Source: Parietichytrium sp. I65-24A (lineage: Eukaryota > Sar > Bigyra > Thraustochytrida > Thraustochytriidae). From it: a stretch of 64,000 nt of DNA. Below are positions 53,095-63,300 of this stretch, in pieces. Positions within the stretch are counted from its first letter, which is position 1, and each line of letters begins with the position of its first letter. Below the pieces are notes generated by a model. The model was not told the origin of the DNA. It worked only from the letters and a program-made list of their open reading frames with translations, and did no database searches. The stretch is from contig BLSF01000050.1 of the NCBI GenBank assembly GCA_012862575.1, forward strand, positions 1 to 64,000, read 5' to 3'. The position numbers and the translations under genes are program-made.

Positions 53095-54135
53095 TACTGT
53101 CAGTAACTCAACGATGATTTCCTTTAGCAGCTACTAGCTAGGTGCTTGCGTCAGATTTGAGTCAGAGGCACGCGCTACGGCTACGGCTAACTCATTTTAA
53201 GTTTAGATACTGTGATCAACACAGGCATACAGTAATCCTACACTTAGCAGCCTCGAGTAGCCCCCAACCTTACTCGCTACTCTTGCTTCTCCTGGAAAAG
53301 CTAGCGGCCAGAATGAGCGTACAGTCAGCCTGAGTAGCCTGAGTACAGACAAAGTGAAGACTCAGGTGGCACTGATTAGAGTGAGCACGCGAGCAAAGCG
53401 CAATGCTTGTCCGAAAACTTCGCCTAAACATCATCATGTACGCACTCACGACTAGCACATCATGATGTCAATTTCAACATGAAGAGGCATTCACAGCCGG
53501 AAAAGTTGGACTCCACCCAAGTTTTCAACTCATTCAATCCAAACAGTTCACTACTATACCCCTAGTCCTCGGTAGCAATCCCTCTTCCCGTCCTCCCTCT
53601 CGTAACGATCAGCTAAGGTAGATAAGGATGCGAACTTTTACATCAAGGCACGTGTAGCACTCTTAAAATATTAATTAGCCGGCAGTACGCTCCGGAAGAG
53701 AGCGAAAGAGGTGATGAGTACTAGGTGTGCACGGGTGAGATTAGAGTGTGCAATTTCCGCATCGACGTCCAAGTTGGCGTTGGCAACACATTGCGTGTTC
53801 CGATAAGTTTTATACGCAATTCCTTCGTTTCTCCACCAGATTATTTTCCATTTTCCATTTTCCCGCGGCGAGGTGCCGGTGGTAGTACTCAAAACTCACT
53901 GCTCACAGCCAGTGTCGCAGTATCAGATCAAAAACATTCGAAACCCTGTGGAAAAAAAAGCATAATCGGTTTCTCGCAGATTCTAATTGCCTGTCTGTGT
54001 CTACTTGAGGCAGGTCTACTAGCAGCACGAGCCACGTACCGATATCACCCGCAAAGTAGCCGGGAGTTCTGGCCGAGCAAGCCGACAGTCCCTATTTCCG
54101 AGAGCGGAAGGGATCGCGCTCGGCCACCAGCCGAC

Positions 54136-55347
54136 ATGGACTATCCAGAAACAGAGCTAGACTGCCCTTGCGGGTACATTGGAGAGGACTGCTCGAGCAC
54201 GGGCTTCCTGCTGGAAGGCGAGCTCACCTACAAAAATGTGACGAGCATGCCTGGTGGGGTTTGTGGTGACGGAGAGCTGTCAAGAGTGTACGGGTGCTTC
54301 GAAACCCAAGATGGCGTCGGTGAGTTTTGGAGGCACTTGATATACGAATGAAAGAAAACGTCGACACGACAAACTAACCCCTTGATATCAATCTCTGCAG
54401 CGGAATGTCTTTGTCAGTATGGCTGGAGAGGCACGCTATGCAACGAGAGGATCGAGCTTGACATGCCTGTTTTCATCATCACTGCGATTCTGCTGCCCAT
54501 CGCGATTCTCCTATACTCGACCTACAAGGTGCACCAGATCCTGTCGTCTGGTGAATTCGTCGGACGGCTCTCGTCAAAAATTGTTGTGACTGGCAGAGTC
54601 GGCCCTGAGTACATCTGCCTGTATAGAGTCGTGGCATTTCTCGCATTGGTGACGATCCTGGTCCTAAATTTCTTGGAGTTTGGTGTTGTCCCAACAATTT
54701 GGTCGGTGAGGTATTTCACCTACTTTACATTCTTCCTCGAAATTGTGTACTTTGGTCTCGTAACCATTTTGAGCGCTCGACACCTAACCCGTCCAGAGCG
54801 GACTTCCGACTCTGAGTTCACCTCATGGGACATTCTTGCAAACGCACTCCTCATCGTTTGTGTTCCAAGCGAGGTGGTCGTTGTGGTTATCACGTGGGCC
54901 GGAATATTTCCATTCACTCTCATGAACAATCAGGAATTCCTGGTGTTGAACGTGTTCAGCTACCTTTTGCACATTGTGGTTTTCGTGATCATTTGCGTGG
55001 AGTTTTTGTGCACCCACATGAGAATCAAGCGCTCGGACTGCTTCTTTGTGTTTTTGACAAGCGCATTGTATCTCCTCGGGCACACATCTATGATGGTTGC
55101 CGACTATGCCAACGGGATCCCGCATCGGCCATCTTATGACTTTCTCAGCAGCACCTGGCCGTTCCTTCTGTGGCCCCCGCTCTTCATTCTACTTTTGATC
55201 AAATTTACTCTGTGGGTTCTCTCGCGCTTAGAGGCTTGCTTGAATCCGTCTCGCGACCAGGCGAATGTGGATCCGTGCGTGGAAGATCCTGACTGCGACA
55301 ACAAGGCTGAGGTCCAGGAGAAGCCCTCGGATCTCACACAGGTTTAA
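54136..55347 (+). CDS. EGF-like/multi-pass membrane protein, array member d
   Basis: Exons 54136-54319 (184 nt) and 54401-55347 join in phase 1 to give 376 residues starting MDYPETELDCPCGYIGEDC. The EGF-like part (CPCGYIGEDC, GGVCGDGE, CLCQYGWRGTLC) and seven hydrophobic segments follow the b/c pattern, including FTYFTFFLEIVYFGLVTILS, LHIVVFVIICVEFLCTHMR, YLLGHTSMMVADYANG and FLSSTWPFLLWPP. The C-terminus is DLTQV, which fits a class I PDZ-ligand pattern. It is more diverged from b and c than they are from each other. The last 19 codons and stop are included in a perfect 104-bp tandem duplication that continues past the gene. Confidence 0.86.
54320..54400 (+). other. Intron of array gene d (81 nt)
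   Basis: GTGAGT donor, ACTAAC branch-like motif, CTCTGCAG acceptor; phase 1, splitting an Ala codon before ECLCQ. Confidence 0.9.
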
Positions 55348-55498
55348 ATAGTTCCAAAACAAACCACGTACCAGTACACGTACGGACACTGCACGACTGC
55401 GACAACAAGGCTGAGGTCCAGGAGAAGCCCTCGGATCTCACACAGGTTTAAATAGTTCCAAAACAAACCACGTACCAGTACACGTACGGACACTGCAC
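55291..55498 (+). repeat. Perfect 104-bp tandem duplication across the end of array gene d
   Basis: Copy 1 (55291-55394) holds the last 18-19 codons and stop of gene d plus 47 bp of 3' UTR. Copy 2 (55395-55498) is identical at every base I compared. Lack of divergence means a very recent event or a repeat created in assembly. Confidence 0.92.
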
Positions 55499-55630
55499 TT
55501 GCGCGCGACAAATCTTCCCTGAAACCCAAACCTAGTCCCCTTACCCCGAATAGTCAACGAGTAACATCACAAAACGAAACTCTTCCACTCTTCACCTTGC
55601 CAACCCTCTCCGAAACACTGATCCCTTTCA

Positions 55631-55686
55631 CCTGTGAACCATCCTGTGAACCATCCTGTGAACCATCCTGTGAAATCCTGTGAAAT
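55631..55686 (+). repeat. 12-bp tandem repeat (CCTGTGAACCAT)n
   Basis: Three full 12-bp units plus two shortened CCTGTGAAAT units. Confidence 0.85.
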
Positions 55687-55898
55687 TAGGTCAACCTCTT
55701 GTCAAACTGTGCAAATTTCGGTGAGAAATGCGTTCCGCACACACTTCCCCATCGAACCCACTAAGACCTGCTACCCTGCGGTCCCACGTCGTGGTTCAGC
55801 GGATAGCCTAACTGGCCCTACGGTTGGCCTAGAGCACCCGCTGTTCATGTCTCCTTCCTTCTTCTTTCTTCTTTCTTCTTTCCTCCAAACCGGCTCTA

Positions 55899-55909
55899 CT
55901 GACAGTGAG
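55899..55909. promoter_or_regulatory. Recurrent palindrome CTGACAGTGAG upstream of the protease gene
   Basis: Exact CTNACNGTNAG copy about 310 nt before the protease ATG, followed by T so that it also reads as a GTGAGT splice donor. Confidence 0.25.
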
Positions 55910-56218
55910 TACCCTTCGCGTACTCTTTGCGTACCCCACACGAGCGGGAATACGCGTGCGTAAGCCTACATAGGCGTAATCACCTAACCAAAAGCGAAGT
56001 AGGGGCGGGCTGGGTGGAAGAAACAGGAAACCTGCGAGTGGCAGTGAGGGGATTGGGCACAATAGAAAATAGGAAAGGTTTCAGAAAAGACAAGGTTTGG
56101 AGAGGTTTTCTTTAATTAACTTGAGAGATAGTTTTGCAATTGAGATCTCAAACATTGCCAAACATTCTCAACTGAAAACAGAGAAAGACAGAAAAGATTG
56201 AAGATAGTGAAGAGAGAG

Positions 56219-57358
56219 ATGGGAGGCGGCCTGCGCATTGTCGGAGGCGAGCAAGTTTCTGCCGCACTTGCATGGATGGTCTCCCTTCAAAGCAGCAGCA
56301 GCGGCCATTTCTGCGGCGGTTCTCTCATCCACCCTTCCTGGGTGCTCACTGCAGCCCACTGCGTCGACCCCAGCCACCAGCCCGCCTGGGCCGTCGTCGG
56401 CGAGATCGACACGGACTTCAGCAGTGCCAATCTCAAGTCGCAAGTGCAGGAGTTCGTGCGCCATCCGGACTACTACGTGCACCTCCCCACCGCCGCAGAC
56501 CCGTCCTTCTTGGTGCTCAACGACATCGCGTTGCTCCGACTGGCGGAACCGCTGACGGTGTCGGCGTACCCGTCGCTGAATGAAGATGCTGCGGTCCCAT
56601 GGACGGGGCAGAACATGACCTTGGCGGGATGGGGCCGCATCGCCGAGACAGCAGCGCAGGAAACGGTGCGGTACCTGCGGCAGGTGGTGGTCCCCACGGT
56701 TTCGTTCGCGGAGTGCAATGAGACGTTTCCGAACATGGTGCAAGAGGAGAACTTTTGCACTGGGCTCGAGCAAGGCGGCAAGGACGCGTGCTCCGGCGAT
56801 AGTGGCGGACCGGTTTACTTCTTGGAGGACTCGGATGACAGTCCTGACAATACGAACGGCAAGGCGGTTCAGACGGGAATTATCTCATGGGGAGACGGGT
56901 GTGCGCGCCCGGACACCCCTGCCGTGCAAACAGATGTCAAGTTTTACACTGATTGGATTCGGGAAACCACTGGGTTGTCACAGCCAACAGGGACGCCACA
57001 GCCCAGCAGCAGCAGCAGCAGCTCCGCGGCGCCATCGCGCGCTCCTACTTTTGTTCAGACGAAACCCGCCCCTCCTACGAGCTCGCCCGCAAGTCTGGCG
57101 GGTACGCAAACTCCGACGGTTCAATCCAGCAACACGAAAAGTGTTGCTCCAACCGAATCTCCACTTGGCAGTGAGGGAGCGACCCCTGCCCAGATTGGTG
57201 GCATCGTTGGAGGGGTGCTAGGGTTTGTTGCTCTCACTGCTCTCCTGTTCGCACTGCTCATGTTGCGAAATAGAAAGAGGAAAGGCTCCCGGGAGGAAGC
57301 CGCACGAGCCCAATCAGAGGAAAATGACAAACAGGACGAATCACTTCAGATTAACTAA
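56219..57358 (+). CDS. Trypsin-like serine protease (S1A) with mucin-like stalk and C-terminal membrane anchor
   Basis: 379 residues from the ATG at 56219. The S1 domain begins almost at once with an activation-type R-IVGG junction (~6-10). The triad is complete: His in TAAHC (~48), Asp in NDIALLRL and Ser in CSGDSGGP. Asp six residues before that Ser (KDACSGDSGGP) predicts cleavage after Lys/Arg. A Ser/Thr/Pro stalk (~255-325), a transmembrane helix (~333-355, GGIVGGVLGFVALTALLFAL) and a basic then acidic cytosolic tail follow. No signal peptide is visible and the pro-segment is only a few residues. The true start is therefore probably in an unrecognised upstream exon; the frame is open back to 56144. 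The stop overlaps the end of the convergent gene. Confidence 0.87.
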   Translation: MGGGLRIVGGEQVSAALAWMVSLQSSSSGHFCGGSLIHPSWVLTAAHCVDPSHQPAWAVVGEIDTDFSSANLKSQVQEFVRHPDYYVHLPTAADPSFLVLNDIALLRLAEPLTVSAYPSLNEDAAVPWTGQNMTLAGWGRIAETAAQETVRYLRQVVVPTVSFAECNETFPNMVQEENFCTGLEQGGKDACSGDSGGPVYFLEDSDDSPDNTNGKAVQTGIISWGDGCARPDTPAVQTDVKFYTDWIRETTGLSQPTGTPQPSSSSSSSAAPSRAPTFVQTKPAPPTSSPASLAGTQTPTVQSSNTKSVAPTESPLGSEGATPAQIGGIVGGVLGFVALTALLFALLMLRNRKRKGSREEAARAQSEENDKQDESLQIN

Positions 57359-60300
57359 TAGGTGAAAATAGTCTCGCGAGGGGAGCTCCTGGGCTGCTTT
57401 CCGCCCCGACTTCCTGATCCCGCCTCCGCATTGTCTTACTGACATTGTAAAATTGCCGAAGTGCCTCTGGTTGCATGCGACCAGATATACCCTCGAGAAT
57501 TAGCTCGATTTGAGCGTCAGAGAACTCTGCAGATACATTAAATAGTCTCGCCATTTGTAGGACGCCGGACAGGTCTTGTGTTAATAAGTTTGAAGACCGG
57601 GGCTCCAACGGGTTGCCTGCAATATTAATCATGGCCTCAGTTAGGTAGACGTCGCATTTCGGCGCGTCCGGAAACTGAGAGGACCAGCGTATGGTTCCAG
57701 CCTCAATCAAGTTGACGACGAGCAACTTTTTCTTCGCTGTCAAAACCACTACCTCTAAGTTTTTTAGTCGGGAAGAAGGTGCTGGAAGTTTTTCCGTATG
57801 ATTCGGGGAAAACCAGACCGGCCCATGACTGTGCGAAAGACGCAACACGCCTCCCCCAACGTTGAGGCTAATTTCTCTGAGCTCAGAAAAGTCATAATCT
57901 TCACAATTCATGCCGTCGTTTAAAAGCTCTGCGAGTGGCCAACGAACTTGTTCTTTTCGGACTGAGGCCCAAGACCTCTCCTGCTCGTTCGCCCTCTCCT
58001 CCATATTATGAGCCTGCTGCTCTTGTTCACGTTCCTGCTGCTGCTCGCTCTCCAGGGAATGACGAGCCAACGGCACGAGCCACCTTTTCCTCTGTGGCTT
58101 CAATAGCGTTTTTAACTCAGATTTTTGCTCCGCAGTGCAGATCGATTGGGGATACTGCCGCAGAAGGCTCTCAACGGTCTCCCCCTCTTCTCTGGCACCG
58201 TCTTCGCCGATATCGCTACAAAATGCGCCAAACGCCTCTTTACGAATCAATTCGTCTTGCTGTTCCAGCGTAGCGATGGCGTGCAGCGCTTTCTCTCGCC
58301 ATATCGTGCGGATTTGCAAATGACGTACCGCGCTTTTCATAAGTTCCAGATCCTTCAAGTTTCTCAAGTACAGGTAAGACACCAGCTGTTTCTGGCGACT
58401 AAGCCCGCTCTGCCCAGCAGCACTTAGTCGTTCTTGTAAAAGTACTCCGAGGCCAGGAGATACAAAGACGGACAAAGTTTGGCCCTTCCCGAGCCTACGC
58501 ATCCGAAACGCCGCTTGTGCGTAGTCTCGAAAGTTCATGTCTTTCCCCACGGTGATCGCAGCCACAGCCCATGACGGCTGCGGAATATCCATGCCGGTGG
58601 TGTGCATATGGTCGTAGTAGGTGAATCGCTCGTGCACTGGAACGGAAGACAACGCCAGTGGAATATCTCGGAATACTTGGGGGTTTGTTGTTCGAAGGTA
58701 AATCCGTTTCTCCCCTGTCTCTGATATGTACACCACGCCTTTACAATTCGTTAGGCCATTTGGGACACGAAGGAGAATGTGAGCCACTTGCGCGTTCGAA
58801 TGACCGGTAATCAGCGCTCCAGCGTCAATGAGAGCAGAAAATTTATCTCCGTCCGTCGCAACGCGGTACAATAGCTCACTTGGGTTCCAGTCTTTCTCGA
58901 GAACGGTAACTCGCGGCACAATCTCAGTGCTTGTCAACGATCGTATAAAGTGCCCTTCCGTTCTTGGCTCCCACAAACATCTCCCAAGTGCACGCGGAAG
59001 AGCTGAGTTTGGCGTCCCCGAAAAACCATGGGCAATTTTCACAGAGTAGACCAGCTCCTCCCCTGTCGCAGTGAGCTTCTTCAACCGATGGCGAAGGCAC
59101 TTGGGAAAGACAACAAGATCGCACAGCATTTCGATGGCCACAGGGCTAAATCGGATCTGCCCCCACAAGTTCTGCAATTGCTCTTCATCATCCTTGTCAA
59201 ATAGATGCAAGGACAGTATCGTGTCGCCCACACCCGTGCCGGAACGCAAAATGGACTCGAACGCATTCCAGGATGGTCGAGAGCTCAGTGACCCAACCTC
59301 GCTCAAGAAGGATATCTTGAGCGTCTGCACCAAAAGCGACACGTCATCTAGTCGCATGCCACCGTGTCGAAACGCTAACAGAGTCAGCAGGATGGAGATG
59401 TCAGGGTGCGAGAATTCCGCTGCTTGTGACGGTGTGTCTTTGCCCACAAAAGGTACAGACATGAAGCGTCGAACCGAACTTTCGGACTCCGAAGGGCGAG
59501 CTAGGCGTCCATGGGAGACCGTGTGCACTTTCTGGAGGCAGTGCGGCAGATATATGTTGAGATAGTCGCATGCCATCAGAACAAACGCTGAGCAACCAGA
59601 GTGCAACCCACTGCGTCTCAAGAGCTTGCCAACTTGCCTTTTGGAAGGCTGGTGCAAAAGCAGGTCTGCAAGACGCTCTTTCGGCTTCTCTGCGTGTATG
59701 GACTTGCGCACCACGGAGCGAACGTTGGAAACAAATTTTGACCATCCTTTATTCTCCGTCTGTCCTTCCTCCCCAACCTTGAATAATTCGACAAAATTGA
59801 TGGCGAACCACCGTGCACCACCCTCCAGAACGATACGCAATCTACTTGCCTTCACACGGCCTTTATCGTTCCCATGGAGAAAAAGGCGACGCCGCACGAA
59901 TTCGTTACTTTGAGCGACTGTTTCCCAACTGCCGAGCAAGCTTGACCGCACCTGCACCTCGATTTTGGAAGGTATCATCGACTTTCCAGACCGCCCAACA
60001 AAGCTGGAATATGGCCTGAAACTTATTTCGATTGCGCGCAACTCCAAAACACGCTCCAGTTCAAGTGTGACAGTGGCTCGCTTCGGATTCTCTTCAGAGC
60101 ACCAGTATTGTTCGGACCGTTCCAATACGTTCTTGGCCGTGAAATCGGACCCCAACTCCGAATCGGAATGAGCGCGAAGTTTTGCAGGAGCAACACTTTC
60201 AAGGGAAAACTCGGGAGATGCGACCCGATCGAGTATGTGCTCAGCTAAAACCTCGGCGAGAATGGGCCGCAGATGTTGCATGAAGAACGACTCATCAACT

Positions 60301-63300
60301 AGTGTAAGGTGAGGGACTTGTTCCAGCTTTCCTTGCTCAAATCCAGCTTTTCATGGCATCCTGCAGCTCCTCTCCGGGATTGTAACAAGCCTCCAAGAGG
60401 CATCGAGCAATTCCAACCCTCCAATCTCTCTTCTCCAAATCCTGGAGAGGACCAAACGGGAAATTTAGCTCAGAGCGCAGGGGATGCAAAAGAATATCGC
60501 ACTCGTCCAACAAGACCCTAGCCCCTTCAAGAATATTCAGAATTCGAACGAGGCGGTCTCGAATACCGGAAGAGCATTGCTCACCGCCGACAATCTCCAC
60601 AGCCTTGAGCAGGAAAGCCTTGACCGATGCTCCAGTGGAGAGAATCACCGACCCAGCCTCTCTCTCGTACAGTAGTTTCTGAAGAATGTCCTCGCACTCC
60701 TCCTCGGCCTTTTCACCGAACAATGTGTACCGTGAAAAATGAAAATGTGCCACTCGAGTCCGAAACACTCCACAGAGCACATTTGACATCATATTGCCAC
60801 TCATCTCAAGTAAACTTTCCGGCACCAATAGTAGCGTGAGGTGCTCGCCTTTGCTTGCTGTTGACCAATAGAGAGAGAGCAACGGAAGAATCGTCGACGA
60901 CTTGCCTCCGCCCATTCTCATTTGTCTACACGAGCTCGTTGGGCTGCCTCTCAGTTCGCTGAGCAAACGTACCTGTTCTTCCTTCAGAAGGTAGCCCGCC
61001 TCGTTCTCAAAAGCTAGGTAACACGGGTCTCCAACATGACATTGGTCCTTGGTGAGGATCTCCAAGAGCACTTCATGGGTAGCTTGAACATCGTGGTCGT
61101 CTTTGCTGTTGTCAGAAAGGACTTCACTTAACATACGATAAACAGCGCTTCGCAATCGGAAGCGAACAGATACTTGCAAGATCTTCAGAACTGACGCAAT
61201 AGAGACCCCATACTTATGTGCCTCAGATTGTCCTTCGCGAGAAACCGCAAGGTAATATAAGTCACGAATTGTAAATGCTGGCTTTTCAAGCGCCACCACC
61301 TCCAGAAAGTCAGAATTACTGCGCAAGTCTTCCAAGATCCTTCTCACTAAAGCATCGAGCAGCTGCCTATCTTGCTCGATCTCCTGCTCAAGATGCGTCG
61401 TGGCCTCTTTCCATTTCAAGCTATCCTGGACAAGAGCGTAAGATCGGTCACTAAACACAACTTGGTCATATTCTTCAACGTCTTGTGTAAGCCTTTGAAC
61501 AACCCTTTTACGCTCTTTTGACGCCTGTCGCACAACCTCGATGTTTGTGCGAATTTCCTTGAAAAACAGTTCGTCTTGCTTACTAAGCGAGGGCTCGGGC
61601 TTGACTCCAGCGCTAGACTTTGCTGATGCTAGATCATGGACCAGTGTCTCAAAACTTGGGAATTCCGCGAGCAGGTTGCTGCCAGGGAGAACCGGCGAAG
61701 TTAGCGTACAGTCTGGCCTAGAGAACATAAAGTCTTGAGTGTTCTGCGGCATTTTCTCCGCGCACTTGTACGAGTGCCCCGAGACAAACGAGATTACAGC
61801 AGGTGCTGCGCACGGAGAAAGAGACCCCAAGAGTACACCCATCAATTTGATGCAATAATGGATCACCTGCTGATGCCTGCATGGTGCTTTTGGCGGCAAA
61901 GGTAGATTAGGAAGATGCTTTTGGCGAATCATCATTGCTAGCAGTTTGAAAGTAGTGGCCTCAAACATCGGCGTGCCCTGCAAATTTTGCCGGTGGAGGT
62001 AAAGCCTCATTGAGAGCAACTCGACAGCAGCAAGTCCCAACCCGGAAGAATTCCTGCTAGAAATAATAGCAACAAAATTGCGAAATAGAAAATCCGCGCT
62101 CTCCGCGCCCAAAGCCTCGTCGATAAAGTTGCAAACCTTCCCAATGTTTGAAAGCTCCTCCCGCTCGATTGAGACAGCCTTGGTAAGATGTATCATCGGC
62201 ACCCTCGAATCCCGTATCCATTGATCAACGTCATCCATGCTTGCTGCTGCCCACTCGAAGGATGTAGCCTGCAGGCGATGCCAGCCCCCTCCACCGTGAA
62301 ATGGAATCAAAGTCGGTAACTGAGTATCGGCAGTCTGGCGATCATCAGTATACGAAAGCGCAAAAGCTTTGATTGCCTCCAATTCGGCGTCAGTGCTGAA
62401 TTGCCGAGTTTCGTCACCCACTCCTTTTAACATCCGCGAAGCCTTCAATTTTGGGCGACCCGCTCTTGAAGCGTACCGTGCGATAAGCTTCACCTTGTTC
62501 CGAGGGAGGCGCAGACGCGGCTCAACAAACCGGTGCATGGCGACATAGTGGGACATGTCACGAAATAAGCTCGCATGCTTTGGGAGCTGCTCGCCGCTTC
62601 GAAGATAAGTTGCCTCGTAAAAATGCAAACGGGAAGCAACTGCGTTGGGTTTGGAGGTTTGTAGAGAGGAGTTCGACAGCCTTGCAACCAAGGCGTGCTC
62701 CATAGGAGAGAATGGAAGGTCGGTGCTCGCATAATTAAGTATATCCAGAGCAGAAGAATACGCGCTGTACTCAAGCTTGAGCAGGTACAGAGCCATCGCG
62801 GCTGGGCGGCTCATAGGGAGGAAGAACTGCCGCGTGGGGTCAATTTGCGCCACGAAGTATCTCTGGTGCCGGAACTCATCCTTTGTTGTATTTTTCATTG
62901 AAGCACCTTCCCCTCCTGGAGCAACAGCAAACAGAATATACTCCTCTTTCCAGGCGTTGGTAAGGGTCACGAATTGAGCGAGCCCTTCCGTAACCGGGAG
63001 CTCAAGTCGAGCAAACTCGCGATCAAGCGCAAAATCGATTCCAAGGTGCGGATTGTCAGCGAGGACTGTAAACCCGTCTTCTTGGACCAAGAGACGAAGT
63101 TCAAGGCTTGTTACCTCAATTTCTCTCAGTCTGGTTTCGCCAAGCGTCCTCCAAAACAATACAAAGCGAGCTTCTGCAAGCCTGCAGACCGATTTGATGA
63201 CGTTCTTTGGCGGACTTCGGTCCAGCTCAACATTCGCAATTGGTTTCCATATACATCCTGTTGGCACGTCAATGACAATATCATAAAATTGCAAAGGTGC

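Larger units (their letters stand above)
51805..54135. other. Intergenic region between array genes c and d
   Basis: No gene recognised. It has CTGACAGTGAG (52251-52261) and CTCACTGTCAG (53084-53094). An open frame runs from ~53725 into exon 1 of gene d without an ATG in good context; it is treated as 5' UTR. Confidence 0.5.
55348..56218. other. Intergenic region between array gene d and the protease gene
   Basis: It contains the second copy of the 104-bp duplication, a 12-bp tandem repeat (55631-55686), a CTTT tract (55855-55883) and CTGACAGTGAG (55899-55909). An upstream exon of the protease gene could be hidden here. Confidence 0.5.

Noticed and set aside
53725-54135. Open frame upstream of and in frame with array gene d exon 1
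   Set aside because: It starts with GTG, has no family similarity, and would break the identical 184-nt exon 1 shared with genes b and c; treated as 5' UTR.
55770-55860. Stretch resembling a tRNA arm (GTGGTTCAGCGGATAGC)
   Set aside because: No acceptor stem or TTCRA-type T-loop could be paired around it; no tRNA or rRNA gene was convincing in the window.
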